Shown: piece by piece, positions 1 to 5,116 of the stretch | How positions within the stretch are numbered: the stretch's first letter is position 1 | Layout of the letters: every line of letters begins with the position of its first letter | NCBI GenBank assembly: GCA_045640265.1 | Contig: JAZUES010000168.1 | Location: 1 to 12,097 of the forward strand | Origin: Solibacillus sp045640265 | GTDB taxonomy: Bacteria > Bacillota > Bacilli > Bacillales_A > Planococcaceae | DNA length: 12,097 bases | Reading direction: 5' to 3' | Notes under the pieces: generated by a model | Told to the model about the DNA's origin: nothing | Databases searched by the model: none | Seen by the model: only the letters and a program-made list of their open reading frames with translations | Translations under genes and position numbers: made by a program

Positions 1-645
1 ACGAAGAGGCGTTTTCCCTAACGTATTTTTATATAGACCATTATAAATATGATTTGGATGTGTATTTATGGATTGGAAATATTGTTGATTAAAATAGCGT
101 TGATCTTTTTTATTACCCATAAGTTTAGGTTGTTCAAAAGAATCAATGTTTTCTTGAATTTTTTGAGGTTGCAAAACCTGACTAGTTAAATTTCGTAGTT
201 GCTTATATGATGGTTGATTTGAAATTGTAGATGATTGGTCATCAGTAGGTTGTATGTCTACTTCAGTAGAATTTTTTTCATGTTTAGTTAAAGTTAAAGT
301 ATCCTTTTCCGAAACTTCTTCGCTGGTGCTTATTTTATTTGAAATTGATAAAATCTCTTGATTCATCTCTTTAACAGTTTGTTTAAGCACGGCTAATTGA
401 AGGGAAAATTGCTTCATTTGTTCCTCATATATTTCATTTTGAGTATGTTGTTTTTCATCCACCGTTTGGGTTAGACCTTCTATATAGGAAATTTGCGTTT
501 TTAGTACATCAAACTCTTTCTTCATAGCCAGATAGTCTTCCAAAGAAGTCCCCATTTTTAAGGTCATTAATGCATCTCTATAAGCAGAAATTTTCTGTTT
601 TAACTTTTCTATTTCTTGAAGGGTATTAGATGTAGAATCTTCCAT
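1..645 (-). CDS. coiled-coil protein of unknown function, C-terminus off the window
   Basis: The frame is open from an ATG at 645 to the left edge, giving 215 codons with no stop, so the 3' end is missing. The start has a good ribosome binding site (AAAGGAG, 10 nt upstream). The protein begins MEDSTSNTLQEIEKLKQ. Residues about 8-110 are rich in Glu, Lys, Gln and Leu with heptad-like spacing, which suggests a coiled coil. From about 110 onward it becomes polar and low in complexity (Ser, Thr, Gln, Asn), with short aromatic patches such as QQYF near the window edge. I see no signal peptide, membrane segment or cysteine in the visible part. It diverges from the cysteine-rich gene at 843 across a 197-bp shared upstream region, so the two may be co-regulated. 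A structural role in the spore surface is a guess from context only. Confidence 0.8.
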   Translation of the reverse strand, partial: MEDSTSNTLQEIEKLKQKISAYRDALMTLKMGTSLEDYLAMKKEFDVLKTQISYIEGLTQTVDEKQHTQNEIYEEQMKQFSLQLAVLKQTVKEMNQEILSISNKISTSEEVSEKDTLTLTKHEKNSTEVDIQPTDDQSSTISNQPSYKQLRNLTSQVLQPQKIQENIDSFEQPKLMGNKKDQRYFNQQYFQSINTHPNHIYNGLYKNTLGKTPLR

Positions 646-795
646 TATATTGCACTCCTTTCAGTCCTACTTATTTTATTGAAGTTTGCTGTTTTCTGTT
701 ACATCTCATATGATAAACGGTAATTTTTTAATCAAAAAATCGCAAGAATAAGGATTCAATATACCTTTTTAGCCTATGCACTTATATTTGAACAT

Positions 796-804
796 CATAC
801 TATA
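796..804 (+). promoter_or_regulatory. candidate sigma-K/sigma-E type -10 element
   Basis: CATACTATA matches the CATAnnnTA -10 pattern of the mother-cell sporulation sigma factors and sits 38 nt upstream of the ATG at 843. I do not find a convincing -35 (AC for sigma-K, ATA for sigma-E) at the expected distance, so the call rests on the -10 alone. Two similar elements lie in the same divergent region: CATATGATA on the plus strand at 707-715, and CATAGGCTA on the minus strand at 778-770, facing the gene at 645. Apart from these, the 646-842 interval is plain AT-rich sequence. Confidence 0.35.
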
Positions 805-842
805 CAAACGAAAGATAAAATTTTTATGGAGGTGTAAATAAG

Positions 843-1475
843 ATGCAGGAACATATGCCATCTCAGGCGCAAGAGCTAATTTGTATAAATGTCGAAAAAG
901 TATACGATTGGGTTGTAAAGGATATGTCGTTCGAATTTAACCCAACTAGTCCAATTAGCTTCCCAGGTTTACCAGCAGATGCAAGTGTTGCAGGGGCAAG
1001 CGTCACATGCCAAGTAGTTCCAAATGCAAATAATCCTGTTGTTATTATGAATCGTGAAAATCGCACTTTTACGATTGATGGAACTTCGGTATGTTTACAA
1101 CAACTTACAGTTCAGAAAAATTTCACTGTTACGATTTGCATTACCTTAACAAATGGAACAATGTATACAAGCAATAGCTTTGATATTTCACGCTGCGAAC
1201 ATGTCGTAATGTGTGCACCAAAAGGAACAAATGTAGATGTTACGTACACGGATCTTGATTGCTTCGTTTGTTCAACAGGTACATTGACAAATAACGCAAA
1301 TGGCACAGTCACATTTGAAAATTTATCGCTCTCTGTAGCAGTTTGCCAAAGTATTCAATCTACATTCCCAGTTACTGTTGAGTTTTTAGCAGATTACTGT
1401 GATCCAAGAGCGGATTTACCAATTGCTTGCCCACCAGCAAGTCGACCTAATAATTGTTCTGTTGTTTTTCCATAA
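843..1475 (+). CDS. cysteine-rich, beta-rich protein; candidate spore-surface protein
   Basis: This 210-residue protein starts at an ATG with a strong ribosome binding site (GGAGGTG at 828-834, 8-nt spacer). It has 12 cysteines spread along its length, including a CFVC pair (about 139-142) and a cluster near the C-terminus. The rest is rich in Thr, Val, Asn and Ser with alternating hydrophobic residues, as in beta-sandwich domains. There is no signal peptide or membrane segment. Near the N-terminus is ICINVEKVYDWVV (about residues 13-25). From memory, similar C-x-x-x-x-KVYDW motifs occur at the start of other uncharacterised cysteine-rich proteins of spore-forming Firmicutes, but I cannot confirm this here. 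Disulfide cross-linking in a spore coat or exosporium would fit the composition. It appears monocistronic: a hairpin terminator follows 32 nt after the stop. It does not resemble the CotY/ExsY, BxpB or Ena sequences I know. Confidence 0.85.
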   Translation: MQEHMPSQAQELICINVEKVYDWVVKDMSFEFNPTSPISFPGLPADASVAGASVTCQVVPNANNPVVIMNRENRTFTIDGTSVCLQQLTVQKNFTVTICITLTNGTMYTSNSFDISRCEHVVMCAPKGTNVDVTYTDLDCFVCSTGTLTNNANGTVTFENLSLSVAVCQSIQSTFPVTVEFLADYCDPRADLPIACPPASRPNNCSVVFP

Positions 1476-1507
1476 CAATTCTGTGCTAACTCGAAATTAA
1501 AGGACAT

Positions 1508-1542
1508 AAAATAAAGAGAGGGAAAAACCCTTTCTTTATTTT
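1508..1542 (+). terminator. rho-independent terminator after the cysteine-rich gene
   Basis: Arms 1508-1522 and 1528-1542 form a 15-bp stem, with a single G.U wobble on the plus strand, around an AAAAA loop. The lower stem is AAAA paired with UUUU, so the 3' arm ends in a U run. It separates the gene ending at 1475 from the operon starting at 1605. The A/T symmetry means it could also work in the other direction. Confidence 0.85.
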
Positions 1543-1557
1543 GCTTACATAAGCAAA
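1540..1557. promoter_or_regulatory. perfect 18-bp dyad, possible operator
   Basis: TTTGCTTACATAAGCAAA has two perfect 8-bp inverted arms around a CA centre. It lies between the terminator above (whose last three bases it shares) and the ribosome binding site of the gene at 1605. The two-base centre favours a DNA-binding dimer site over an RNA hairpin. No obvious -35/-10 pair sits beside it, so its role is unproven. Confidence 0.35.
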
Positions 1558-1589
1558 TGCATTTTACAACATCGTGTAATATTCCCCAG

Positions 1590-1596
1590 AAGGAGG
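1590..1596 (+). promoter_or_regulatory. ribosome binding site that sets a TTG start at 1605
   Basis: AAGGAGG lies 8 nt before the in-frame TTG at 1605. The upstream in-frame ATG at 1557 has no Shine-Dalgarno sequence; its 5' flank is the dyad and the terminator. The ATG start would also place this perfect ribosome binding site inside the coding sequence. Confidence 0.75.
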
Positions 1597-1604
1597 CAGT
1601 ACGA

Positions 1605-2171
1605 TTGTCAACCGACCGAAATCATCTGGAGGCAAAAATCCATACGCTTCAAAAGCAAACCCAATCATATATCCATGAAATTAAAGAACTCATAGAGAAA
1701 CTTCATATTCCAAAAAATACAAACGTAATTAGCTACTTCACCTCTACTTTTAATATCTCCCATAATCTAGAGCAAGAGAGCTTATGCCTGGGCTCTTATC
1801 ATGTATACAATATTGGTAGCGAGCCATTAATGAACCCCTATATTTGCATAAAGCTACCCGAAAACTCTCCATTTTCTTTCTCTGGAAGATATGTTCATGA
1901 GCACTTCAAACCGAAATCAACAAGTCCTAACGAGTGGATGCGCATCATGGATACTAAAATTAAAAATGAGTTTTGGCTTAAACCAATAGGCAAAACGACA
2001 ATTGAACCGAATGAAACTATCTCCTTTTCAAACTTTCAAATTAGGTGGTCACCAAAAGAGTCTTACGCAGGCAGTATCACTGGGTTTACCCATTGTGATC
2101 AATTACAAGATGGTATCGCTGTCATCAATCCTATTAATCTGAGTGTCATCAACATTGAACAGGAGGAATAG
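1605..2171 (+). CDS. coiled coil plus beta-rich domain protein, unknown function
   Basis: From the TTG at 1605 the protein is 188 residues and begins MSTDRNHLEAKIHTLQKQ. I prefer TTG over the ATG at 1557 because of the well-placed AAGGAGG. Residues about 5-35 look like a short helix or coiled coil. The remaining ~150 residues alternate hydrophobic and polar residues with many aromatics, Pro, Gly and Asn, suggesting a single beta-sandwich-like domain. Landmarks in it are SYFTSTFNISHN, GSYHVYNIGSEP, PYICIKLPENSPFSFSGRY and a C-terminal RWSPKESYAGSITGF. There are three scattered cysteines and no signal peptide or membrane segment. It is the first gene of a tight three-gene operon: the next starts 2 nt after its stop, and that gene's ribosome binding site (AGGAGG, 2161-2166) lies inside this gene's last codons. 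I do not recognise the family. A short coiled coil carrying a globular head would fit a scaffold or appendage subunit, but that is inference. Confidence 0.8.
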   Translation: MSTDRNHLEAKIHTLQKQTQSYIHEIKELIEKLHIPKNTNVISYFTSTFNISHNLEQESLCLGSYHVYNIGSEPLMNPYICIKLPENSPFSFSGRYVHEHFKPKSTSPNEWMRIMDTKIKNEFWLKPIGKTTIEPNETISFSNFQIRWSPKESYAGSITGFTHCDQLQDGIAVINPINLSVINIEQEE

Positions 2172-2173
2172 CT

Positions 2174-2473
2174 ATGAATTTCTTTGAAGAAGGGGAAGAA
2201 TTACCGATAGAAAAAATTATCGGACAAATTATGAAGGGCCATATCTCCAATGTAAAAGAAAACCCTCAGGAAAATAATAATAGCTTTATTTTTTTAGAAA
2301 AAAGTTCGTTGAATTTACTATTAGCCTACCTACTATCGGGTTCAAAAAATGAAGCGACCCATCTAGTAAATGAAGAATCTGAAGCTAGGGCGTTAGAGCA
2401 GCTTAATCAAGTGATGAAAGAAAATGAGGGAGAATTTAAAGCTATCATAAATTTATTAAAAGAAGTTACTTGA
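2174..2473 (+). CDS. small acidic hypothetical protein
   Basis: This 99-residue protein has an ATG start and a strong AGGAGG site 7 nt upstream. It is acidic (NFFEEGEELP at the N-terminus) and probably mostly helical. A central hydrophobic stretch SSLNLLLAYLLSG (about 44-56) is too short for a confident membrane segment. The C-terminal half (NEESEARALEQLNQVMKENEGE) looks like an amphipathic helix. It is the middle gene of the operon: 2 nt separate it from the gene before, and its TGA stop overlaps the next frame by 4 nt in a TTGA junction, which suggests translational coupling. I do not recognise the family. With a coiled-coil neighbour on each side, an adaptor role in the same complex is possible. 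Confidence 0.75.
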   Translation: MNFFEEGEELPIEKIIGQIMKGHISNVKENPQENNNSFIFLEKSSLNLLLAYLLSGSKNEATHLVNEESEARALEQLNQVMKENEGEFKAIINLLKEVT

Positions 2474-3318
2474 TAGGAGGGATACATATAGATAATGAAA
2501 ACATCAAAAATAAAGACACCTTTCAATTACAACAAATGATTATTTTTTTAAAATCAGAAATCGTAAAATATGAAAATGAGCTTTCTACACTTAAAAACAG
2601 TGATTATTCTTCCCTTGTAACAAGTCTTGAACAGGAAAATAGACAATTAACCAAGCAAAAAAAAGAACTTTCCTTCGAATTAATAAAATTAAGAAAAGCT
2701 TATGAAAAAGAACTGAATAATCTTCACGAGGATATTCAACTTCGTGAAAATCAAAGAATAAAGCTAGTTTCTACTATTGAAAACTTAGTGGAAAATAAAA
2801 AGGAACTACAGATAGAAAACGTAAAACTTACTCAAACTATTAAAGAAATACAAAATGAACTAGCTGCATCTAAACTACACTGGTCTGGAAAAATAGAAAA
2901 GCACCTTTTACATTTTGTTGATAACATTGACAATACATTACGTAATTTTATCCAAAAAAATGAGCAGCACTTGACTACTATAAATGAGGAATTACTAAAA
3001 AATAGTAGTGAAGCTACCGAAATCAATCACTACTTACTAAAGGAAATTAAAAATAAGAGTAATAAAATAGACATGCTCCTGATAGAAATTGATGAATTAA
3101 AAGAACAGCGTCAAATAAAGACTTCGTATTATGATGACAATTCTGCTGCTATGAATCCAAATTCACTAGCCCATTTAGATAATCAAATTCAAAATATGTT
3201 AACTCAATCCATGAATTTTGAAGAACAGTTGGATGAAAAAATTCGTATTTTGGATGATTTGGAGCATAAATTAATTCAACTTGCTAAAGAAATTGATAAG
3301 CAAAAAATTGATAATTAG
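2470..3318 (+). CDS. long coiled-coil protein, unknown function
   Basis: The open frame of up to 282 residues is almost entirely helical and charged (Lys, Glu, Gln, Asn, Leu). Long heptad-like stretches at about 20-135 and 150-275 predict a coiled-coil rod. A break near 215-235 (YYDDNSAAMNPNSLAHL) could be a hinge. It has no cysteine, signal peptide or membrane segment. The start is unclear. TTG at 2470 gives a TTGA overlap with the previous stop but has only a weak ribosome binding site. A perfect AGGAGGG lies at 2475-2481, and the codon correctly spaced after it is ATA (2488); the first ATG downstream (2495) is out of frame and closes after 14 codons. The next in-frame ATG is at 2536. It is the last gene of the operon and ends 38 nt before the purD terminator, converging on purD. 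A cytoskeletal or spore-assembly scaffold role is a guess from composition. Confidence 0.75.
   Translation: MIGGIHIDNENIKNKDTFQLQQMIIFLKSEIVKYENELSTLKNSDYSSLVTSLEQENRQLTKQKKELSFELIKLRKAYEKELNNLHEDIQLRENQRIKLVSTIENLVENKKELQIENVKLTQTIKEIQNELAASKLHWSGKIEKHLLHFVDNIDNTLRNFIQKNEQHLTTINEELLKNSSEATEINHYLLKEIKNKSNKIDMLLIEIDELKEQRQIKTSYYDDNSAAMNPNSLAHLDNQIQNMLTQSMNFEEQLDEKIRILDDLEHKLIQLAKEIDKQKIDN
2475..2481 (+). promoter_or_regulatory. strong ribosome binding site without a canonical start codon
   Basis: AGGAGGG is followed after 6 nt by ATA (2488-2490), in frame with the coiled-coil gene. There is no in-frame ATG, GTG or TTG within 5-12 nt. Either AUA initiates, or initiation occurs at TTG 2470 upstream and this site is incidental, or a former start codon has mutated. 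Confidence 0.5.
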
Positions 3319-3356
3319 TAAATTTAAGCACAAATAGGCTTTACAAAATTCATCAC

Positions 3357-3386
3357 AAAAAGGACGACACGCCTATGCGTATCGCC
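3357..3386 (-). terminator. rho-independent terminator of the purine operon
   Basis: On the minus strand a 10-bp stem (arms 3386-3377 and 3372-3363, with two G.U pairs) closes a four-base loop, and a run of five U follows (3361-3357). It begins 15 nt after the purD stop. On the plus strand the stem has C.A mismatches and no T run, so it serves purD rather than the converging coiled-coil gene. I see no clear terminator for the latter. Confidence 0.85.
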
Positions 3387-3401
3387 TCTCCTAAATTATA
3401 T

Positions 3402-4652
3402 TTATTTAAATGTTCTCCAGCCAATATCTTGGCGGTAGAAAAAATTCGACCATTCTTTTTTATCTAATTCTGCATATACTTTTTCTTGTGCTTCTTTTAA
3501 AGTTGTCGCTTCTGCTGCAACAAGTAGTACACGTCCACCATTGCCGACAAACTGATCATCTACAAACTTCGTACCCGCATGGTATATAGGAAGTTCAAGA
3601 TCCGTTAATTCTGGTAACACGTTGCCTTTTGCAACATCACCAGGATAACCTTCTGCTGCCACGACAACACCTAACATCACCTGTTCTTTCCATTGTAAAT
3701 CAAACGGCTTTTCCGTCATTAGGTTCATCATAAATTCACCGAAATCTGATGCCATACGTGGTAATACGACTTGTGTTTCAGGGTCACCAAAACGTGCATT
3801 AAACTCGATGACTTTCGGACCTTTTTCCGTTAAAATCAACCCAGCATATAAAATTCCTGTAAACGGTACACCTTCTGTATCCATCGCTTTTACAGTTGGC
3901 TCAACGATTGTGTCATACGCTACTTTTACTACGTCTCCAGAAATTTGTGGCACTGGTGAATACGCGCCCATCCCCCCTGTGTTCGGCCCCTTATCCCCGT
4001 CATACGCACGCTTATGATCTTGCGCAATCACCATCGGATAAATCTGGCCTTTATGTACGAATGACATAAAGCTGAATTCTTCGCCGTCTAGAAATTCTTC
4101 CACGACAACACGAGAAGAGGAGTCACCAAAGCGTTGGTTTCCAATCATATCTTGTACCGCTTCAATTGCTTCAGCTTCTGTCATTGCAACGATTACACCT
4201 TTACCAGCAGCTAACCCATCCGCTTTAATAACAATTGGAGCACCTTTGTCTTTAATGTAGGCAACTGCCTTATCTGCCTCTGTAAATGTTTCATGTGCAG
4301 CTGTTGGAATGCCATATTTATTCATAAGCTCTTTTGCATATGATTTTGAGCCTTCGATTTGTGCTGCTGCCTTTGTTGGACCGAAAATAACTAAACCTTG
4401 CTCATTGAAATAATCCACAATTCCTTCAGCAAGCGGTTGTTCTGGGCCTACGAATGTAAGTGCTACGTCATTTACTTTGGCAAACTCAGCAAGCTTTCCG
4501 AAATCTAATGCATCAATCGTTACGATTTCAGCGTCCTGCTTCATGCCATCATTTCCTGGTGCGACAAAAACCTTTTGTACAGATGGGGCATTGTTAAATT
4601 GTTTGGCGATTGCATGCTCACGACCACCACTACCGATTACAAGAATGTTCAT
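3402..4652 (-). CDS. purD: phosphoribosylamine-glycine ligase (GAR synthetase)
   Basis: PurD joins glycine to 5-phosphoribosylamine with ATP to make GAR, the second step of purine synthesis, in the cytoplasm. The 416-residue length is normal for the family. In order, it shows the N-terminal GSGGREHA (7-14), GPEQPLAEGIVD (69-80), the ATP-grasp lysine loop KADGLAAGKGV (143-153) and the metal/ATP site FNARFGDPETQ (284-294). The ATG at 4652 has an AAGGAGA site 8 nt upstream. PurD is last in the operon, as in B. subtilis, but 464 bp containing a structured RNA and a terminator separate it from purH. It may therefore depend on read-through or on its own promoter. No frameshift or missing motif is seen. 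Confidence 0.97.
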   Translation of the reverse strand: MNILVIGSGGREHAIAKQFNNAPSVQKVFVAPGNDGMKQDAEIVTIDALDFGKLAEFAKVNDVALTFVGPEQPLAEGIVDYFNEQGLVIFGPTKAAAQIEGSKSYAKELMNKYGIPTAAHETFTEADKAVAYIKDKGAPIVIKADGLAAGKGVIVAMTEAEAIEAVQDMIGNQRFGDSSSRVVVEEFLDGEEFSFMSFVHKGQIYPMVIAQDHKRAYDGDKGPNTGGMGAYSPVPQISGDVVKVAYDTIVEPTVKAMDTEGVPFTGILYAGLILTEKGPKVIEFNARFGDPETQVVLPRMASDFGEFMMNLMTEKPFDLQWKEQVMLGVVVAAEGYPGDVAKGNVLPELTDLELPIYHAGTKFVDDQFVGNGGRVLLVAAEATTLKEAQEKVYAELDKKEWSNFFYRQDIGWRTFK

Positions 4653-4767
4653 ATAAGTGTCTCCTTAAATAGTTTTGTAATTATTATCAATTTATTTCCA
4701 TTACAAGGTGTGTGGCCTACATGATGTTGTTCACGAATGCATTGCCACAGGACGTGAATAATTGTAT
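4653..4767 (-). other. purD leader, possible weak promoter and pseudoknot
   Basis: This stretch lies between the terminator at 4768-4802 and purD. On the minus strand TTGTAA (4706-4701), a 17-nt spacer and TAATTA (4683-4678) form a poor but possible sigma-A promoter. Upstream of it, two 6-bp inverted repeats interleave: TTCACG/CGTGAA (4758-4753 with 4735-4730) and TGTGGC/GCCACA (4749-4744 with 4716-4711). Interleaved order permits an H-type pseudoknot, though repeats this short can occur by chance. I see no open reading frame of note here. Confidence 0.3.
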
Positions 4768-4802
4768 AAAAAAACGCCCGCCAATTATAGGCGAGCGTTT
4801 TT
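4768..4802 (-). terminator. intrinsic terminator between purH and purD
   Basis: Arms 4802-4795 and 4777-4770 (8 bp) and 4793-4790 with 4782-4779 (4 bp) form a stem interrupted by one mismatch, with a 7-nt loop. The minus-strand transcript ends in seven U. It lies directly 3' of the five-hairpin RNA and upstream of purD. The mirror-image A/T flanks mean it could also stop plus-strand transcripts. Confidence 0.85.
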
Positions 4803-4817
4803 ATTAATAGAGGTTTC

Positions 4818-4847
4818 ACTATGCTACCCGACCAAAAGTAGTTCAGT
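4818..4847 (-). repeat. hairpin 5 of the RNA, loop UUUGGUCG
   Basis: CUACU pairs with GGUAG (4841-4837 with 4828-4824), closed by U.G around the 8-nt loop 4836-4829. A 2x2 internal loop separates this from an outer ACUG/UAGU helix. Two G.U pairs exist only on the minus strand. It is the last hairpin, 15 nt before the terminator. Confidence 0.65.
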
Positions 4848-4869
4848 ATTTCCTTCTATTAATATGTGG

Positions 4870-4913
4870 TTGTCTAAGTGCATCCCCCGACCAAAGTTGA
4901 TGCTGTTAAACAA
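4870..4913 (-). repeat. hairpin 4 of the RNA, loop UUUGGUCG
   Basis: The outer 8-bp helix (UUGUUUAA with UUAGACAA, one G.U) and the inner GCAUC/GAUGC helix are separated by a 2x2 internal loop, as in hairpin 5. The apex has two A.G mismatches, a C-G pair and the loop UUUGGUCG (4895-4888). Confidence 0.7.
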
Positions 4914-4924
4914 TTGTTTTTTAC

Positions 4925-4952
4925 GAAGAAGACCCGGCCAAGGTCTATCTTC
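4925..4952 (-). repeat. hairpin 3 of the RNA, loop UUGGCCG
   Basis: Ten Watson-Crick pairs (GAAGA and AGACC with GGUCU and UCUUC) contain one bulged U five pairs below the loop. The 7-nt loop is at 4941-4935. Confidence 0.75.
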
Positions 4953-4956
4953 TGTT

Positions 4957-4996
4957 TTACTTACTTCTCTTCCGGCCAGAAAGAAGAAATAAATAA
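4957..4996 (-). repeat. hairpin 2 of the RNA, loop CUGGCCG
   Basis: This is the longest hairpin, with 16 pairs and a single bulged C (4986): UUAUUUAUUU pairs with AAGUAAGUAA and UUCUUU with GAAGAG. Four of the pairs are G.U only on the minus strand. The loop is at 4979-4973. Confidence 0.75.
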
Positions 4997-5011
4997 AGCA
5001 TTTGCAAACGC

Positions 5012-5044
5012 TTCTGCTAACGTCCGGCCAGAACATTAGCGAAA
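5012..5044 (-). repeat. hairpin 1 of the RNA, loop CUGGCCG
   Basis: Nine pairs (GCUAAUGUU with GACGUUAGC, two G.U) close the loop at 5031-5025. A 1x1 mismatch and three further pairs extend the base. Immediately 3' is a near-palindrome (about 5014-4997, UUUGCAAA core) that could form a small competing hairpin. Confidence 0.75.
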
Positions 5045-5053
5045 CTTTATTCT

Positions 5054-5059
5054 ATTATA
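5054..5059 (-). promoter_or_regulatory. candidate sigma-A -10 box for the structured RNA
   Basis: The minus strand has a perfect TATAAT, placing a start near 5047, just before hairpin 1. The hexamer 17 nt upstream is TGGTTT, a poor -35, and there is no extended -10 TG. The box sits in a self-complementary AT-rich stretch, so it may be fortuitous. Confidence 0.35.
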
Positions 5060-5116
5060 ATAGATTTTCATGAAGAAAACCACTGTTTTTACTTGAAGGA
5101 CTGCGACGTCTACAAA

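Larger units (their letters stand above)
4768..5047 (-). ncRNA. structured RNA with five hairpins sharing a YUGGYCG loop
   Basis: Between purH and purD the minus strand folds into five successive hairpins followed by an intrinsic terminator. The stems have unrelated sequences and different lengths, but the loops are nearly identical: CUGGCCG, CUGGCCG, UUGGCCG, UUUGGUCG, UUUGGUCG, each closed by U.G or C-G. Ten stem positions pair as G.U on the minus strand and would be C.A mismatches on the plus strand, with none the other way round, so the functional RNA is minus strand. The 5' boundary is placed about 7 nt after a TATAAT box (5059-5054) and the 3' end at the terminator, giving about 280 nt. 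It could instead be part of the operon transcript. The loops contain GGYC, which can pair with itself, so loop-loop contacts or repeated protein binding are plausible. I do not recognise it as a known riboswitch or RNA family. No convincing coding frame fits the region. Confidence 0.7.

Noticed and set aside
646..842. TTTTTTAATCAAAAAA (725-740) as a terminator or operator
   Set aside because: It is only an A/T inverted repeat with no GC pairs, expected by chance in this AT-rich region.
4997..5014. Sequence resembling an E. coli PurR operator (GCAAACG)
   Set aside because: The match is partial. Bacillales use an unrelated PurR that binds CGAA-type boxes upstream of the operon. The palindrome fits a small hairpin next to hairpin 1.
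4824..5036. Open frame of 70 codons on the minus strand across the hairpin array, and one of 76 codons on the plus strand (4762-4992)
   Set aside because: Neither has a ribosome binding site. The minus-strand ATG lies inside a stem of hairpin 1. The conserved loops fall in different reading frames, and base pairing explains the sequence better than coding does.
4768..5062. Known purine-related riboswitches (purine G-box, ZTP, PRPP/ppGpp), T-box and CsrA-type GGA arrays
   Set aside because: The conserved core sequences of these riboswitches and of T-boxes, as I know them, are absent. The GGA needed for CsrA appears at hairpins 1 and 2 only, and there without the A-N-GGA context.
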